Assembly: GCA_963735175.1 (NCBI GenBank)
Contig: CAVTJX010000008.1
Location: forward strand, 62,001 to 126,000
Length of the DNA: 64,000 nucleotides
Direction of reading: 5' to 3'
Origin: CAVTJX01 sp963735175
Lineage (GTDB): Bacteria > Electryoneota > RPQS01
Below the pieces are notes generated by a model, which saw nothing but the letters and a program-made list of their open reading frames with translations, was not told where the DNA came from and made no database searches. Both the position numbers and the translations under genes were made by a program. This document shows, one piece after another, positions 1-9,311 of the stretch; the first letter of the stretch is position 1; each line of letters begins with the position of its first letter.

Positions 1-2
1 CT

Positions 3-338
3 CGGCAAGAAGTGCATGGCAAGCTCTGTGAAATAGCTGATCTAATCATGACTGCCGCACAGATAACGAAGCGTTCAGAAAACGATGTAAAAAAATGCAA
101 ACGTGTTTTTCGATTTATGGCCCCGGCTCAGCATACTGGAGGATTATCAAATATTTTAAATGCAGCATGGGATGCAATGCTGGCTGAAAAGTACTTTCAT
201 GACTCCGCGTACGATAAAGAGGAAAAAAGGGCATCATACCTCAAAGAAATTGTTTTGAAGAGCATCGAAGTCTATCAGTTCGAGATAGAATTAGAGGAAG
301 CTCGATTATCCAAGGCAAAAGTGGCTCATGATTCTTAG
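3..338 (+). CDS. hypothetical protein, open at the left edge
   Basis: I do not recognise this protein. The frame is open to the window edge; the first usable start inside is a GTG at 12, giving 108 residues, so it may be 5'-partial. The product is charged and probably all-helical, with a Lys/Glu-rich C-terminal half that could form a coiled coil. Base composition is visibly AT-richer than the core genes beyond 1 kb. The stop overlaps the next gene by 11 bases, which suggests translational coupling with the dCTP-deaminase-like protein and a shared role. Confidence 0.55.
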   Translation, partial: RQEVHGKLCEIADLIMTAAQITKRSENDVKKCKRVFRFMAPAQHTGGLSNILNAAWDAMLAEKYFHDSAYDKEEKRASYLKEIVLKSIEVYQFEIELEEARLSKAKVAHDS

Positions 339-894
339 TGGCGAACACCTTGCAAAGCGTCTAGAGCGTTCTTGTCCTTATAAGCGCGATCCCTTGATTA
401 TTGCGCCGCAACCAAACTTGGTCGATCTTCGAACTCAGGGAGCGGCTTCGGTGGACTTGCGTCTTGGCTGTTGGTTCCTCGTTCTGAAACAGCCCCGTTC
501 GCAATGCTACGACATTAAAGATACGAAAAATATCCCTAGTGAGTCCGCACTCTCGAAGATGCATTATGTGCGATTTGGAGAATCCTTCATTTTACATCCA
601 CGGAGCTTTGTGCTCGGCAGTACTCTGGAATGGGTGCGTTTACCGAAGGACATTGCGGGCTACGTCACGTCTCGATCATCATGGGGACGTCGAGGACTTA
701 TCATAGCAACTGCAACTGGAGTACATCCACATTTCACAGGTTGCCTTACCCTAGAGCTGTTCAATTCAGGTGAAATTCCCGTTGCTCTTTATCCTGGTGT
801 AGCAATCTGTCAATTTTTCATGCATCAAGTGCATGAGCCGTCGAAAGGATGTAACTGGTGGTGTTCAAGCGGGACGACGAAAGCCTCATCTTAG
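328..894 (+). CDS. dCTP deaminase / dUTPase-fold protein
   Basis: This 188-residue protein belongs to the dCTP deaminase/dUTPase fold. Visible signatures are GAASVDLRLG near residues 38-47, the SRSSWGRRGL segment at 115-124 and the LTLELFNSG strand at 140-148, where Glu143 sits at the position of the family's catalytic glutamate. YPGVAICQF at 155-163 matches the family's LxPGM-IgQ segment. The usual C-terminal lid (YQGQxGPT-like) is not recognisable; the tail is short and Cys/Trp/Ser-rich. Known enzymes make dUTP from dCTP or hydrolyse dUTP, and some members deplete dNTPs during phage infection. Its AT-rich composition and overlap with an unknown partner rather than pyrimidine genes favour an accessory or defence role, but that is inference. 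Confidence 0.75.
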   Translation: MILSGEHLAKRLERSCPYKRDPLIIAPQPNLVDLRTQGAASVDLRLGCWFLVLKQPRSQCYDIKDTKNIPSESALSKMHYVRFGESFILHPRSFVLGSTLEWVRLPKDIAGYVTSRSSWGRRGLIIATATGVHPHFTGCLTLELFNSGEIPVALYPGVAICQFFMHQVHEPSKGCNWWCSSGTTKASS

Positions 895-1027
895 TCAGAT
901 CAAGCTAGACCCTGTGGAGGAAGTGTTGCTTGGGGTCAACCGTCCGCACAAGAGCTAATCTGCGATCTAGCACGAAGTCTACTAATTAGCCCTCTGTATC
1001 ACAGCATTCCTCTAATAGATATGTAAA

Positions 1028-1058
1028 AGAGCGGGCGCCGCACGCCCGCTCTCTTTTT
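1028..1058. terminator. intrinsic terminator between convergent genes
   Basis: A perfect 10-bp stem (AGAGCGGGCG with CGCCCGCTCT, five-base loop) is followed by C and five T on the plus strand. On the minus strand the same stem is followed by a shorter T run, so it probably also ends dnaN transcription. Confidence 0.8.
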
Positions 1059-1100
1059 ATCCTGCCATACTCTCTCGTTCCCGAACGAGTCCCGGCGCCG

Positions 1101-2213
1101 TCAGTTCAGGCGGACCGGCATGATGAGCATCAGCAGGTCTTCATTTTCTTCCTGTTCCGTGGGCTTGACGATGCCCGCCGAGGTGGGCGAGCCCAGTTCA
1201 AAGCGGACGTCGCTGGTATCAACCTGTTTCAGCACGTCGAGCACGTAGCCGGCGTTGTAGCCGATATCCATCGGTTCGCCGGTGTAATTGCACGGCAGCG
1301 TTTCCTGGCCCTCGTTGCCTTGTTCCACGTCTTCCACGCGGATTTCGATCTGGTCGGTACGGAGCTTGAGGCGGATCTGGCGCGAGATCTCGTTGGAAAC
1401 GATGGACGCGCGCTGCACGGCGGCCTGCAACTGGTCGAGGTCAACGGTGAGCAGATTCTTGTTTTCGGAGGGGATCACCGCTTCGTAGTTCGGGTAACGG
1501 CCCTCAATCAGCTTGGTGGTCAGCGTCGTTCGTCCCACGCGGAAGCCGAGTTGGCTTGTCCCGAAGAGAATTTCCACGTCGCCGTCGCGTTCGCTCATGC
1601 GGGCCACGGTGTTGATCGCCTTGGCGGGGACGATGCACTCGCGGACTTCGCCGGTGTAGCCTTCCTGCTTGAGGCTCATTTTCACCAGGCGATGGCCGTC
1701 GGTGGAAACCATGCGGATTTCGCCGGGAGCGATGCGCAGATAGACACCGGTGAGTTGCGGACGCAGTTCGTCGCGTGAAACCGCAAATAACGTCTTCTTA
1801 ATCAACCGGTTCAGCTTGGCGCTGGCCATCACCAGACTTGCGCCTTGTTCGAGCGTCGGAATCTTGGGATAATTCTGCACGCTCTCAGCCGAAAGATCAT
1901 ACTTTTTATCGTCGGCTTCGAGTTTAATGCGGCCGCTTTCGCCCGCCTCGACGGTGACCATCACATCCGGGAAGACGCGGATTTCGTCGAGGAACTTGCG
2001 GGCCGGCAGCAGCGTGCGGCCGTCCTTGACGCCTTTGACCTCAAGCTGCGTTTCGAGCGACACTTCGAGGTCCGTCGCGGTGATAGTCAACAGATTACCC
2101 GAAAGCTGCGTCAGGAAGTGCGTGAGCACCGGCATCGGGCTTTTGGTCGGCACTACCGCCGCCAGCGGTTGCAGGCCGACGAGCAGGCTGCTCTGCGAGG
2201 CGGAAAATTTCAT
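1101..2213 (-). CDS. dnaN: DNA polymerase III subunit beta (sliding clamp)
   Basis: The 370-residue product is the beta clamp, the ring that tethers DNA polymerase III to DNA. Length is normal for the family and the frame is intact. It starts MKFSASQSSLLVGLQPL, a typical clamp N-terminus, continues through three clamp domains with the STDGHRLVKM segment near residue 170, and ends LLMLIMPVRLN, the usual C-terminal strand. It lies directly downstream of dnaA on the same strand with a 253-bp spacer containing DnaA-box-like sequences. That arrangement is the standard one at bacterial origins. Confidence 0.97.
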   Translation of the reverse strand: MKFSASQSSLLVGLQPLAAVVPTKSPMPVLTHFLTQLSGNLLTITATDLEVSLETQLEVKGVKDGRTLLPARKFLDEIRVFPDVMVTVEAGESGRIKLEADDKKYDLSAESVQNYPKIPTLEQGASLVMASAKLNRLIKKTLFAVSRDELRPQLTGVYLRIAPGEIRMVSTDGHRLVKMSLKQEGYTGEVRECIVPAKAINTVARMSERDGDVEILFGTSQLGFRVGRTTLTTKLIEGRYPNYEAVIPSENKNLLTVDLDQLQAAVQRASIVSNEISRQIRLKLRTDQIEIRVEDVEQGNEGQETLPCNYTGEPMDIGYNAGYVLDVLKQVDTSDVRFELGSPTSAGIVKPTEQEENEDLLMLIMPVRLN

Positions 2214-2416
2214 CGAAGCCTCATACTAATGTATGTTCGGAGAGAATGAAAGAAACTCGTAAGAATAATAGTCCCGGTGGATGTGTGAACAAACAAGGCT
2301 AAACTCATCGCTTTTAGCGCTCTGAGAGCAAAGCTCCGAGTGGGAGACCGCGGAAATTTGCGTCTGTTGTCCGCTCTTCGCCACTCTCTCCCTGGGATGT
2401 CGTCAATGCCCGCGGT

Positions 2417-2481
2417 GGTGGATAAGAGTGTACACGTTGGCAAGCGGGGCGGATATCCACGGTTGTCTACCGTAATCCACC
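2417..2481. other. DnaA-box-like cluster in the dnaA-dnaN spacer
   Basis: Three 9-mers resemble the DnaA box TTATCCACA: TTATCCACC on the minus strand at 2417-2425, ATATCCACG at 2453-2461 and TAATCCACC at 2473-2481, the last inside the dnaA 3' end. Spacing is short and the region sits between dnaA and dnaN, a common oriC location. No clear AT-rich unwinding element is adjacent, so the origin assignment is tentative. Confidence 0.4.
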
Positions 2482-3858
2482 GTGCGGAGTGGATTGGGAG
2501 AGTTTCTGCTGCAGCACGCGCAACGTTTCGACGACGTGCGAATCATTGGCCGCGCGCCGTTCCTGAATCGTATCGCGCGCGTGAATCACGGTGGAATGAT
2601 CGCGGCCGCCGAACAATTCGCCGATGGCTTTAAGCGACAGTGACGTCATTTCCGTGAGCAGTGTCATCGCGATCATGCGCACGAAGACGATCTCTTTTTT
2701 ACGTGTCTTGCCGCGCAGCGCGTCAGGTCGACATGTGAAAGTGTTCGGACACCGCCTGGATGATCCGCTCGGAACCGGGACGCTGGGCGGCGAGTCCGCT
2801 GCGGGCCCGCAATACGTCGCGGGCGAGGTCCAGCGATGGCGGGATCCGCATGAGTTGGCAACGGGCGACCATGGTCACATAGGCACCTTCCAGCTCGCGC
2901 ACATTAGAGGTGACGCTCGAAGAGAGAAACGACGCGACCTCCGCCGGCAACGGGAAAGCGGTCGCTTTCGGCGCGATTCATGAGAATCGCCATCCGCATT
3001 TCATAATCGGGCGGGTCGATGTTCGTCACGAGGCCCGAATCGAAGCGCGAGATCAGCCGTTGGTCGAATCCCGCCAGTTCGGCCACCGGGCGGTCGGAGG
3101 TCAGGACGATCCGCTTGCCGTTCTGATAGAGCGAGTTAAACGAATGGAAGAACTCGATTTGCGTCCGTTCTTTGGCGGCAAAGAACTGGATGTCATCCAC
3201 CAGTAATAAATCCACCTCGCGATAGCGCTGCGAAAAGTCGGTGGTGTGCCGCGTCTGGACCGACTGGATGAAAGTCCTGGGTGAAGCGTTCACTGGAGAC
3301 ATAGAGCACGCGGCTGGCCTTGAACCGGGCGAGCACGCGATTACCGATGGCCTGCAATAAATGTGTCTTGCCGAGCCCGGTGCCGCCGTAAATCAGTAGT
3401 GGGTTCCAGGGGCAGCGGTGGATGACGTCGGCCACGGCCATGCAGGCGGCGCGGGCGAAGGAGTTGGAATCGCCCTCGATGAAATTTTCGAAGTGATAGC
3501 GGGAATTCAAATGCGACTCGAAGGCCGGATCGGCAGACGACACCGGCGCCGGATCGGCGACGCGCGGCAACGGCGGAGCCGAGTGCTCGGTTTTTTTGGC
3601 CACGACGTGCAACTTGACACGAATCTCCTCGCCGCGCAGTTCGCGCAGCGCGAGTTCGAGGGTGCGGACGTAGTGGCTTTCAATCCATTCGCGGTGAAAC
3701 TGGCTGGGAACCGCGAGCATGAGCGCATTATTTTCAAGACGCTGTGGAGTCAGGGGCTGGATCCACGTGGCAAAGCTTTGCTCGGGAATCTGGCTCTTGA
3801 AATTCAGTAATAGCTCACTCCACAGTTCGCTGGCGGCGGAAAGATCTAATGACGGCAT
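2467..3858 (-). CDS. dnaA: chromosomal replication initiator DnaA (frameshifted in this sequence)
   Basis: DnaA opens oriC and loads the helicase. The N-terminal domain (MPSLDLSAASELWSELLLNF) is followed by AAA+ motifs: Walker A GGTGLGKTH, Walker B LLVDDIQFF, then sensor-like RLISRFDSGL. Domain IV shows VRELEGAYV and the signature GGRDHSTVIHA near the C-terminus. The coding frame changes at least three times (near 3290, 2940 and 2700), each after an apparently added or lost base, while the protein stays conserved across the joins. I chose the ATG at 3858 because homology starts there; in-frame codons extend further upstream to 4008. The gene is probably functional in the organism. Confidence 0.93.
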
Positions 3859-4123
3859 AGAGGGGTGGGAGGTACGGGCTTGGGTCAACGGCCGAAGGTC
3901 GGCATGACCAATAACAAGGTGCGAGTCACCGTTTACCGCAGCCATAGGGCACGGCGGGGGAAGGACGCGAGATATAAGCAGCCGTAGATGCATGAGGCAA
4001 AGCGTCAAACTTTGCCTCGTATAATTCGGACCACGCCGCAGAATTTCGGTAACGCCCCGCGTTCTGGCAACCTGCGAATCGTTCGCGGCTCGCGCCAGCG
4101 CGGGGTTCTCGGGCAGACGCTAC

Positions 4124-4151
4124 AATATAACACGTTCTGCCCGATTGTCAA
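4124..4151 (-). promoter_or_regulatory. sigma70-type promoter for dnaA
   Basis: On the minus strand TTGACA (4151-4146) is followed after 16 bases by TATATT (4129-4124). It points at dnaA, leaving a leader of roughly 260 bases before the chosen start codon. Confidence 0.5.
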
Positions 4152-4706
4152 CTCATTAACTCCTCATTTGCAGAGAACTTACAGGCTTTACAAGATTGTA
4201 ATTTTTAGCTCTGTCGATCCTCGCGAGCAAAGAGGCGAGAGGCGAGGCGAGTTCGGGCCAGACTCAAGTTTTGAATTGGGAGGAAAGTGGGCGAGCAGAT
4301 TCAGTTGGGGATAAACGAGGCGTTTTTAGCCAGAACTCGCCCTGAAATGTTATATACAATTACAATATAAAAAGCCATTTAAATGTATAAACATCGGTCA
4401 TCACGGGCCAGCATGGAGTAAACGCAGATGCCGGAACAGATTCTCCGAGGCCAGCACGTTGACAAATAGATTAATAATAATAGATAAGAAGGTAATGCTC
4501 CACAAACAGGGCTCCGGACGGTCAATCCTGGCCTCCGGCGTAGAGCATCGCAATTACAGCCATGGCTGAAATGTAGGCGGAACAAAATTACGCGCAAACG
4601 GTTGGAGAGGCGGAGCTTTCGCCGCGGATTTTGAGCCGTGCGGAATAATGACTATTTTAGAGCCGGATTCCGGCAATCAACCTTTGGCTTACATTTCAGG
4701 AGCAGA
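4152..4706. other. intergenic region between dnaA and the STAS gene; candidate origin segment
   Basis: No convincing gene is present. A TTATCCCCA sequence on the minus strand at 4306-4314 differs from the DnaA box at one base. It is followed at about 4347-4390 by the most AT-rich stretch in the neighbourhood, rich in TATA and TTTAAAT, which could act as an unwinding element. This is an alternative or second part of a bipartite oriC to the dnaA-dnaN spacer. Confidence 0.35.
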
Positions 4707-5072
4707 ATGACCCTCACGACGCGCGAACAAGGCCCCGTGACCATCCTCGAGCTGGGCGGAAAAATCATGGAGGAGGCGGACACGTCGGAACTGCTGCGGA
4801 CGGTCAAGCAGTTGATGCTGGCCCAGCGAAACCTGATCGTAATGGACTTCGAGGCCGTCGACTGGATCAACAGCACCGGCCTGGGGATCCTGATTGCATC
4901 TTACAATTTGCTGCGCGAAGTGGGGGGCAAGCTCGTATTGACCGGCCTGAACCGCACGGTCCAGCAAGTGATGACGATGAGCAAACTCAATTTGGTTTTC
5001 GATATCCAGGCCAATGCCGTGGACGCGGCGCGGCAACTGGCGCAGCGTGCGACGCTGCATCCGGACGCCTGA
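4707..5072 (+). CDS. STAS-domain anti-sigma-factor antagonist
   Basis: The 121-residue protein is a single STAS domain of the SpoIIAA/RsbV type, which binds anti-sigma kinases and is switched by serine phosphorylation. The segment WINSTGLGILIAS near residues 53-65 contains the expected Asn-Ser-Thr phosphoacceptor loop (usually D-S-S/T-G). The start at 4707 follows an AGGAGC ribosome site; in-frame codons upstream look non-coding. No partner kinase or phosphatase is next to it. Its place between dnaA and rpmH is unusual, since that interval is often only the origin. Confidence 0.85.
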   Translation: MTLTTREQGPVTILELGGKIMEEADTSELLRTVKQLMLAQRNLIVMDFEAVDWINSTGLGILIASYNLLREVGGKLVLTGLNRTVQQVMTMSKLNLVFDIQANAVDAARQLAQRATLHPDA

Positions 5073-5145
5073 CCCGCTGGTTATCGCGCGGCTCCGCCGC
5101 AAGCTGGAGTATCGCTGCTGCCACGGAATCCGAAAATTTCGGCTA

Positions 5146-5229
5146 CTAGCCAACCCGCTCCTGCGGGTCGGATTGGCCGGGATGATCCGACGCCGTTTCA
5201 AATCCAGCACGCGGGAGCGTGCTGGCTAG
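5146..5229. repeat. CTAG-bounded double-hairpin element, copy A
   Basis: This 84-bp element begins and ends with CTAG. Each end is a hairpin (ACCCGC/GCGGGT near the left, AGCACGC/GCGTGCT near the right), and the two ends are imperfect inverted repeats of each other starting CTAGCC. Similar copies lie at 8106-8189 and 43363-43448. It has no coding capacity. Confidence 0.8.
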
Positions 5230-5265
5230 TAACAAGGGATTGAACAGGGGGAGGAGAGAAAAGAG

Positions 5266-5294
5266 TTGCGCGGTGTGTCTCATTTTCTTATATT
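5266..5294 (+). promoter_or_regulatory. candidate sigma70 promoter for rpmH-rnpA
   Basis: TTGCGC at 5266 and TATATT at 5289 are separated by 17 bases, about 90 bases upstream of rpmH. The -35 is weak but the spacing and context are right. Confidence 0.45.
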
Positions 5295-5387
5295 TACGTT
5301 TCCCCATCCGATCGGCCGGTCCACCAGGATACCGCCTCGGTGGATCTGTTTGACCGCTATATCTATACTGTGATTGGATAAAGCCGC

Positions 5388-5537
5388 ATGAAACGCACGT
5401 ACCAACCGTCCCGCCGCAAGCGCGCCAACACGCATGGTTTTCGCTCCCGCATGGCTACTAAGGCCGGGCGGGATGTCCTCAAGCGCCGTCGCGCCAAGGG
5501 CCGCAAGCGTCTCACCGTCTCGGATGAGCGACACTAA
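5388..5537 (+). CDS. rpmH: 50S ribosomal protein L34
   Basis: The 49-residue product starts MKRTYQPSRRKRANTHGFR and is strongly basic, the unmistakable L34 pattern, with the RMATKAGRDVLKRRRAKGRK core. L34 is a structural protein of the large ribosomal subunit. The gene overlaps rnpA by 14 bases in a different frame, as in many bacteria, and heads the rpmH-rnpA-yidD-yidC cluster beside the origin. Confidence 0.97.
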   Translation: MKRTYQPSRRKRANTHGFRSRMATKAGRDVLKRRRAKGRKRLTVSDERH

Positions 5538-5936
5538 GTTTCCGCGCTCCGAGCGGCTTTCCGGTCGCAGGGCACTGGAGCGGATCAAAAAAGAAGGTCG
5601 GCGGCGGGCTCTGCCCGAGCTGGTCCTTTTTTTTTACCCGCTCAGGAGCGCCGCCAAGTGGCTTTTGCCGCCACGAAGCGCGTGGGCAATTCCGTGTGCC
5701 GCCACCGTGCGATTCGTAAGCTCAGGGAATTCTATCGCTTAAACAAAGCGGCCTTTCCCGAGGGAGCACAAATACTGATTCTGCTGCGGGCTCCTGTGGC
5801 GGACTGGCCAGGGCTGGAGGCGCGGCTGACGAGGCTGCTAAGCGAATTGCCGCAGGATAACAACCTGGGCAGCGGGCTCCGCCCCGCCGCTCCCGGTGTT
5901 GGAAAGGATAGCAACGGGACGGAGCCCGTTGCCTAA
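5524..5936 (+). CDS. rnpA: ribonuclease P protein component (one frameshift)
   Basis: RnpA is the protein cofactor of RNase P, which trims tRNA 5' leaders. The N-terminus (MSDTKFPRSERLSGRRALERI) starts inside rpmH. The conserved RNR-type motif appears as GNSVCRHRAIRKLREFYR in a second frame. The switch falls at or just after a nine-T run near 5635, consistent with a miscounted homopolymer, here a lost base. The C-terminal tail after residue about 115 is Gly/Pro-rich and not conserved. Confidence 0.9.
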
Positions 5937-5943
5937 GCGGTTA

Positions 5944-6193
5944 ATGACGATGCGCTTTCTTTCCTTTATCCTGTTACGATTAATCGATATGTACGCCGTG
6001 GTGCTGGGGCCGCATCTCGGTGGGCGGTGCCGCTTTGAGCCGTCGTGCTCCGTGTACGCCAAGGAAGCGATTCGGATTCATGGCCCCGCCCGCGGCACAA
6101 AACTCGCCGTTGTCCCGTCTACTGAAATGTGGACCGTGGCACAAGGGTGGAATCGATCCCGTGCCCGCAGCAACGAGGAACGATGAACGATGA
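5944..6193 (+). CDS. yidD: membrane protein insertion efficiency factor YidD (one frameshift)
   Basis: YidD is a small cytoplasmic-face membrane protein that assists YidC. The motif GRCRFEPSCSVYAKEAIRIHG is the family's signature of clustered cysteines. After a +1 shift near 6113 the reading continues RLLKCGPWHKGGIDPVP, the standard YidD ending, to a stop at 6191. It lies between rnpA and yidC. An alternative start at 5950 is possible. Confidence 0.9.
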
Positions 6194-6281
6194 ACTTCGC
6201 GACGTGATGCCCTAGCCTCTTCCCCAGTTCCTGCCTTTGTGATGTTGCCCTTTCCGTTTACCGATAGAGAACACCCCCCGC

Positions 6282-8026
6282 ATGTTTGATCGCCGCACAA
6301 TCCTGGCCCTGGTGGTCGTGGGAATCATCTTCCTGCTGATGCCGAGATACCTCGAATGGGTTGGTCCGAAAAAGCCGCCCGTTACCGAATCGACCCCGCC
6401 CACGGCTGCCGCTCCCGCCGACACCACACCCCGCGCCACCGTTCCCGACACTGCCCGCACGGCGATTGCCAAAACCGAAACCGTGCCGCGCGACAGCGCG
6501 CGCCGTTGCGGCGGCGGCGGATTCCGTTACCGTGCAGCCGGATTACGTGACGATTGAGACGCCGTTGTTCCTCCTGACCGTGGGTTCCAACGGGCGTGTC
6601 AGCGGTTACGGCCTGAAGCAGTATCATCTCGCGAGTGGCGGTCCGGTCCTGCTGACAGACTTACAACCGGGCCGCGTGATCGGCACGCCGGATTTCGACT
6701 TCGGCGGCTACAACTTGCACTCGCTGGAAAAAACGCACTTTGCCGCCAGCAAGACGCGGATCGATCTCCAGAGTGGCCAGGATTCGGTCGTCTTTATCCG
6801 CACGGGGGCAAACGGCGAGCGGATCGAGTTGACCTATGCGGTGAATGCCGACAAGTACGGCTTTGATCTCGTGCTGCGCACGGAGGGCCTGAAAGTTCCC
6901 GAAAACGGCGAATTTCAGGTCCGCTGGCTGGGTGGCGTGCCGCATACCGAACCCGATCCAACGCGCGACCTGCAATATGCCGGGGCCTATGCCCGCGTGG
7001 GCGACGATGTGGAAAAAATTGCGGTCGCGAGCGACCCGCGCAAGGAGTTCACAGCCACCGGCCAGACGTTCTTTGTGGCCGTCCGCTCGAAGTACTTCAT
7101 GGCCGCCCTGATTCCGGCAACCCCCGCCGCCGGCGCGGATCTGCTCGGCCTCAATCCCGCCCCCAAGTCGAAGACCGCTGCGCACTACTATGATTTGACG
7201 CTGCGTGAGGCGTGGAAGGGCAACGCCACCGGCCGCTGGAGTGTCTACTGGGGTCCGATCAAGCACGGCAATCTCGAAGCCTTTAACGTGGGCCTCGAAG
7301 GCACCATGAACTGGGGCTGGCCGATCATCCGGCCCATCAGCAAGCTGGTGTTATGGGCACTCGAGGCCCTGGGCCGGGTGATTCCCAACTACGGCCTGGT
7401 GATCATCATCTTCAGCGTGCTGGTGAAGGTGATCCTTTGGCCGCTGACGCGCAAGTCGCAGGTCTCGATGAAGAAGATGGCGGCGCTGCAGCCGGAGATC
7501 AAGGATATCCGCGAGCTGCACGCCAAGAATCCGCAGGCGATGAACGCCGCGATTATGAAACTCTACAAGGACCGCGGGGTGAATCCGGCCTCGGGCTGCC
7601 TGCCGATCCTGCTGCAGATGCCGGTGCTCTATTCGCTGTTCATCATCTTCAGCACGACGATCGAATTCCGCCAGGCGCCGTTCATGCTGCTGGATCACGG
7701 ACCTCAGCATGCCCGACTGGATTGTGCAATTAGGGTTCACGATTCCGCTCTATGGCGCGCACGTCGCCGTGTTGCCGATCGTCATGGGCATCACCCAGTT
7801 CTTCATGTCGAAGAAGACGGTGACCGACCCGAACCAGAAGATGATGCTCTACGTGATGCCCGTCTTCATGCTGATGATCTTCAATTCCATGCCCTCGGGC
7901 CTGACGCTCTATTACACGCTCTTCAACGTCCTCGCCATCGTCGAGCAGAACCTGATCAAGATCCCCGACTTCACCCCCAGCGTGCAGGTGATGGACGAGC
8001 CGAAGAAGAAGGCGAAGAAGGGATGA
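6282..8026 (+). CDS. yidC: membrane protein insertase YidC (two frameshifts)
   Basis: YidC inserts and folds inner-membrane proteins. The start MFDRRTILALVVVGIIFLLM is the N-terminal anchor. A large periplasmic beta-domain (about residues 90-340) follows, then the membrane core with PNYGLVIIIFSVLVKVILWPLT, SGCLPILLQMPVLYSLF and MPVFMLMIFNSMPSGLTLYY. The lysine-rich tail ends PKKKAKKG. Reading frames change near 6490 and 7695; at 7695 one additional C in the CTG-CTG-GAT stretch explains the shift. Length, about 580 residues, is typical of Gram-negative YidC. Confidence 0.94.
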
Positions 8027-8105
8027 GGGATGAGGGCGGAGGGATGAGGGTCGGATAAGATCGCCGCGCGGAGATTCCGCTCTCCGCGCGCGCTGCTGCG
8101 CATTA

Positions 8106-8189
8106 CTAGCCGGTACGCTCCTGCGTACCGGATTCGAACACCAAGGGTATGCCCCATTGCGATCCAACCCGCAGGAGCGGGTTGGCTAG
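8106..8189. repeat. CTAG-bounded double-hairpin element, copy B, abutting the IS
   Basis: This copy is again 84 bp from CTAG to CTAG, with hairpins GGTACGC/GCGTACC and AACCCGC/GCGGGTT. Its terminal CTAG (8186-8189) is also the left target duplication of the insertion sequence that follows; the sequence after the IS resumes CTAGTAA as in copies A and C. Confidence 0.8.
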
Positions 8190-9054
8190 AGCACATCTCA
8201 AAAACAGTTGACAGTTAGCACGCGGTCTCTTATCTTGGGAGCCTTTCTTTTCACGGAGGTTCGGAAGATGGACTTGACCGACGAGCAGTGGGCGGTGATT
8301 GCCCCGTTAGTGGTTGAGAAGCCTCGCGTTAAGCGGGGGAAGGTCGATGGTCGCGGACGACCGCGCGTGGCGGCTCGCGAGGTCTGGAACGGCATCTTGT
8401 GGATCTTGCGGACGGGAGCGCCTTGGCATGACCTGCCCGACCGCTATCCGCCGTACCAAACGTGTCACCGGCGTTATCAGGAGTACAGCCGTGCCGGCAC
8501 GTTCAAGAAGGTGTTGCAAGCCTTGGCACGCGATCTCCGCGAGCGCGGAGACTTGGATCTTTCCGAGACCTTCATCGACGGAACCTTTGCTCCGGCGAAA
8601 AAAGGGGGCGCCAAGTGGGACCTACCCGTCGGGGCAAAGGTACGAAGATCATGGCAATTGCAGACCGCGCTGGTTTTCCTCTCGCCATCTGCACAGAAAG
8701 CGCTCGGCCCAATGAAGTGACGCTGGTCGAACAAACGCTGGAGTCACGCTTCGTGGATGATCTCCCCGAGCGTCTGATCGGTGACAAGGCGTATGACAGT
8801 GATCGCTTAGACGCGCGACTGCTGGAGAAGTACGGGATCGAGATGATCTCTCCGAACCGCGAAGGGAATCGCCGCACGCAGGATGGTCGCCCGCTACGCC
8901 GCTACAAGCGTCGCTGGAAAATCGAACGCCTCTTCGCCTGGCTCACGCAGTTCCGGAGAATCCCAGTACGCTACGAGTACTGGATCGAGAACTATCTCGG
9001 CTTCCTCCACCTCGCCTGCATCCTGATCCTCCTCCGATGTTTTTAAGATACGCT
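8190..9054 (+). mobile_element. IS5-family insertion sequence, 865 bp, target duplication CTAG
   Basis: The element is bounded by imperfect terminal inverted repeats: AGCACATCTCAAAAACA on the left against AGCGTATCTTAAAAACA reading inward from the right. CTAG is duplicated at 8186-8189 and 9055-9058. The single transposase gene is split over two frames, as in the IS427/IS1031 type groups. Ends, length and target site are all consistent with a complete element. Confidence 0.9.
8268..9046 (+). CDS. IS5-family DDE transposase, two overlapping frames
   Basis: The first frame encodes the N-terminal DUF4096-like DNA-binding part (LTDEQWAVIAPLV, GILWILRTGAPWHDLP) and reaches FIDGTFAPAKKGG. The second frame continues GKGTKIMAIAD, then LIGDKAYDSDRLDARL and the RRWKIERLFAWL block, giving a DDE catalytic set (D in IDGT, D in GDKAYDSD, E in KIERLFAW). 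The switch is -1 at a run of six A then five G at 8598-8608. Programmed frameshifting is normal in this IS group, so this break need not be an error. The ATG at 8268 has a GGAGG site; an upstream TTG at 8208 is less likely. Confidence 0.88.
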
Positions 9055-9133
9055 CTAGTAAATCAATGGGATCGTGAAATTTAAGGGTCAGCCTCATGGA
9101 CTTGCGGCAGAACCCACAGCGATAGAAATTCAG

Positions 9134-9171
9134 AACGCCTTGCTCCGGACGGCCGGTGGCAAGGCGTTTTT
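9134..9171 (+). terminator. intrinsic terminator
   Basis: AACGCCTTGC pairs with GCAAGGCGTT across a 15-base loop, followed by T residues. It lies just beyond the IS and probably served the yidC transcription unit before the insertion. Confidence 0.7.
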
Positions 9172-9311
9172 ATGTGCATCTGTAGCGCAATCGTTGATGG
9201 GATTGGCTACGGGATACACACACAAATTCATGTGAACGCAGCATCTTCCCGCGTGACCGGCAGTTAAGGGCGGGTCTGGGGTTTGCAGGCAGAAAGGAAT
9301 ATAGAGCGATC

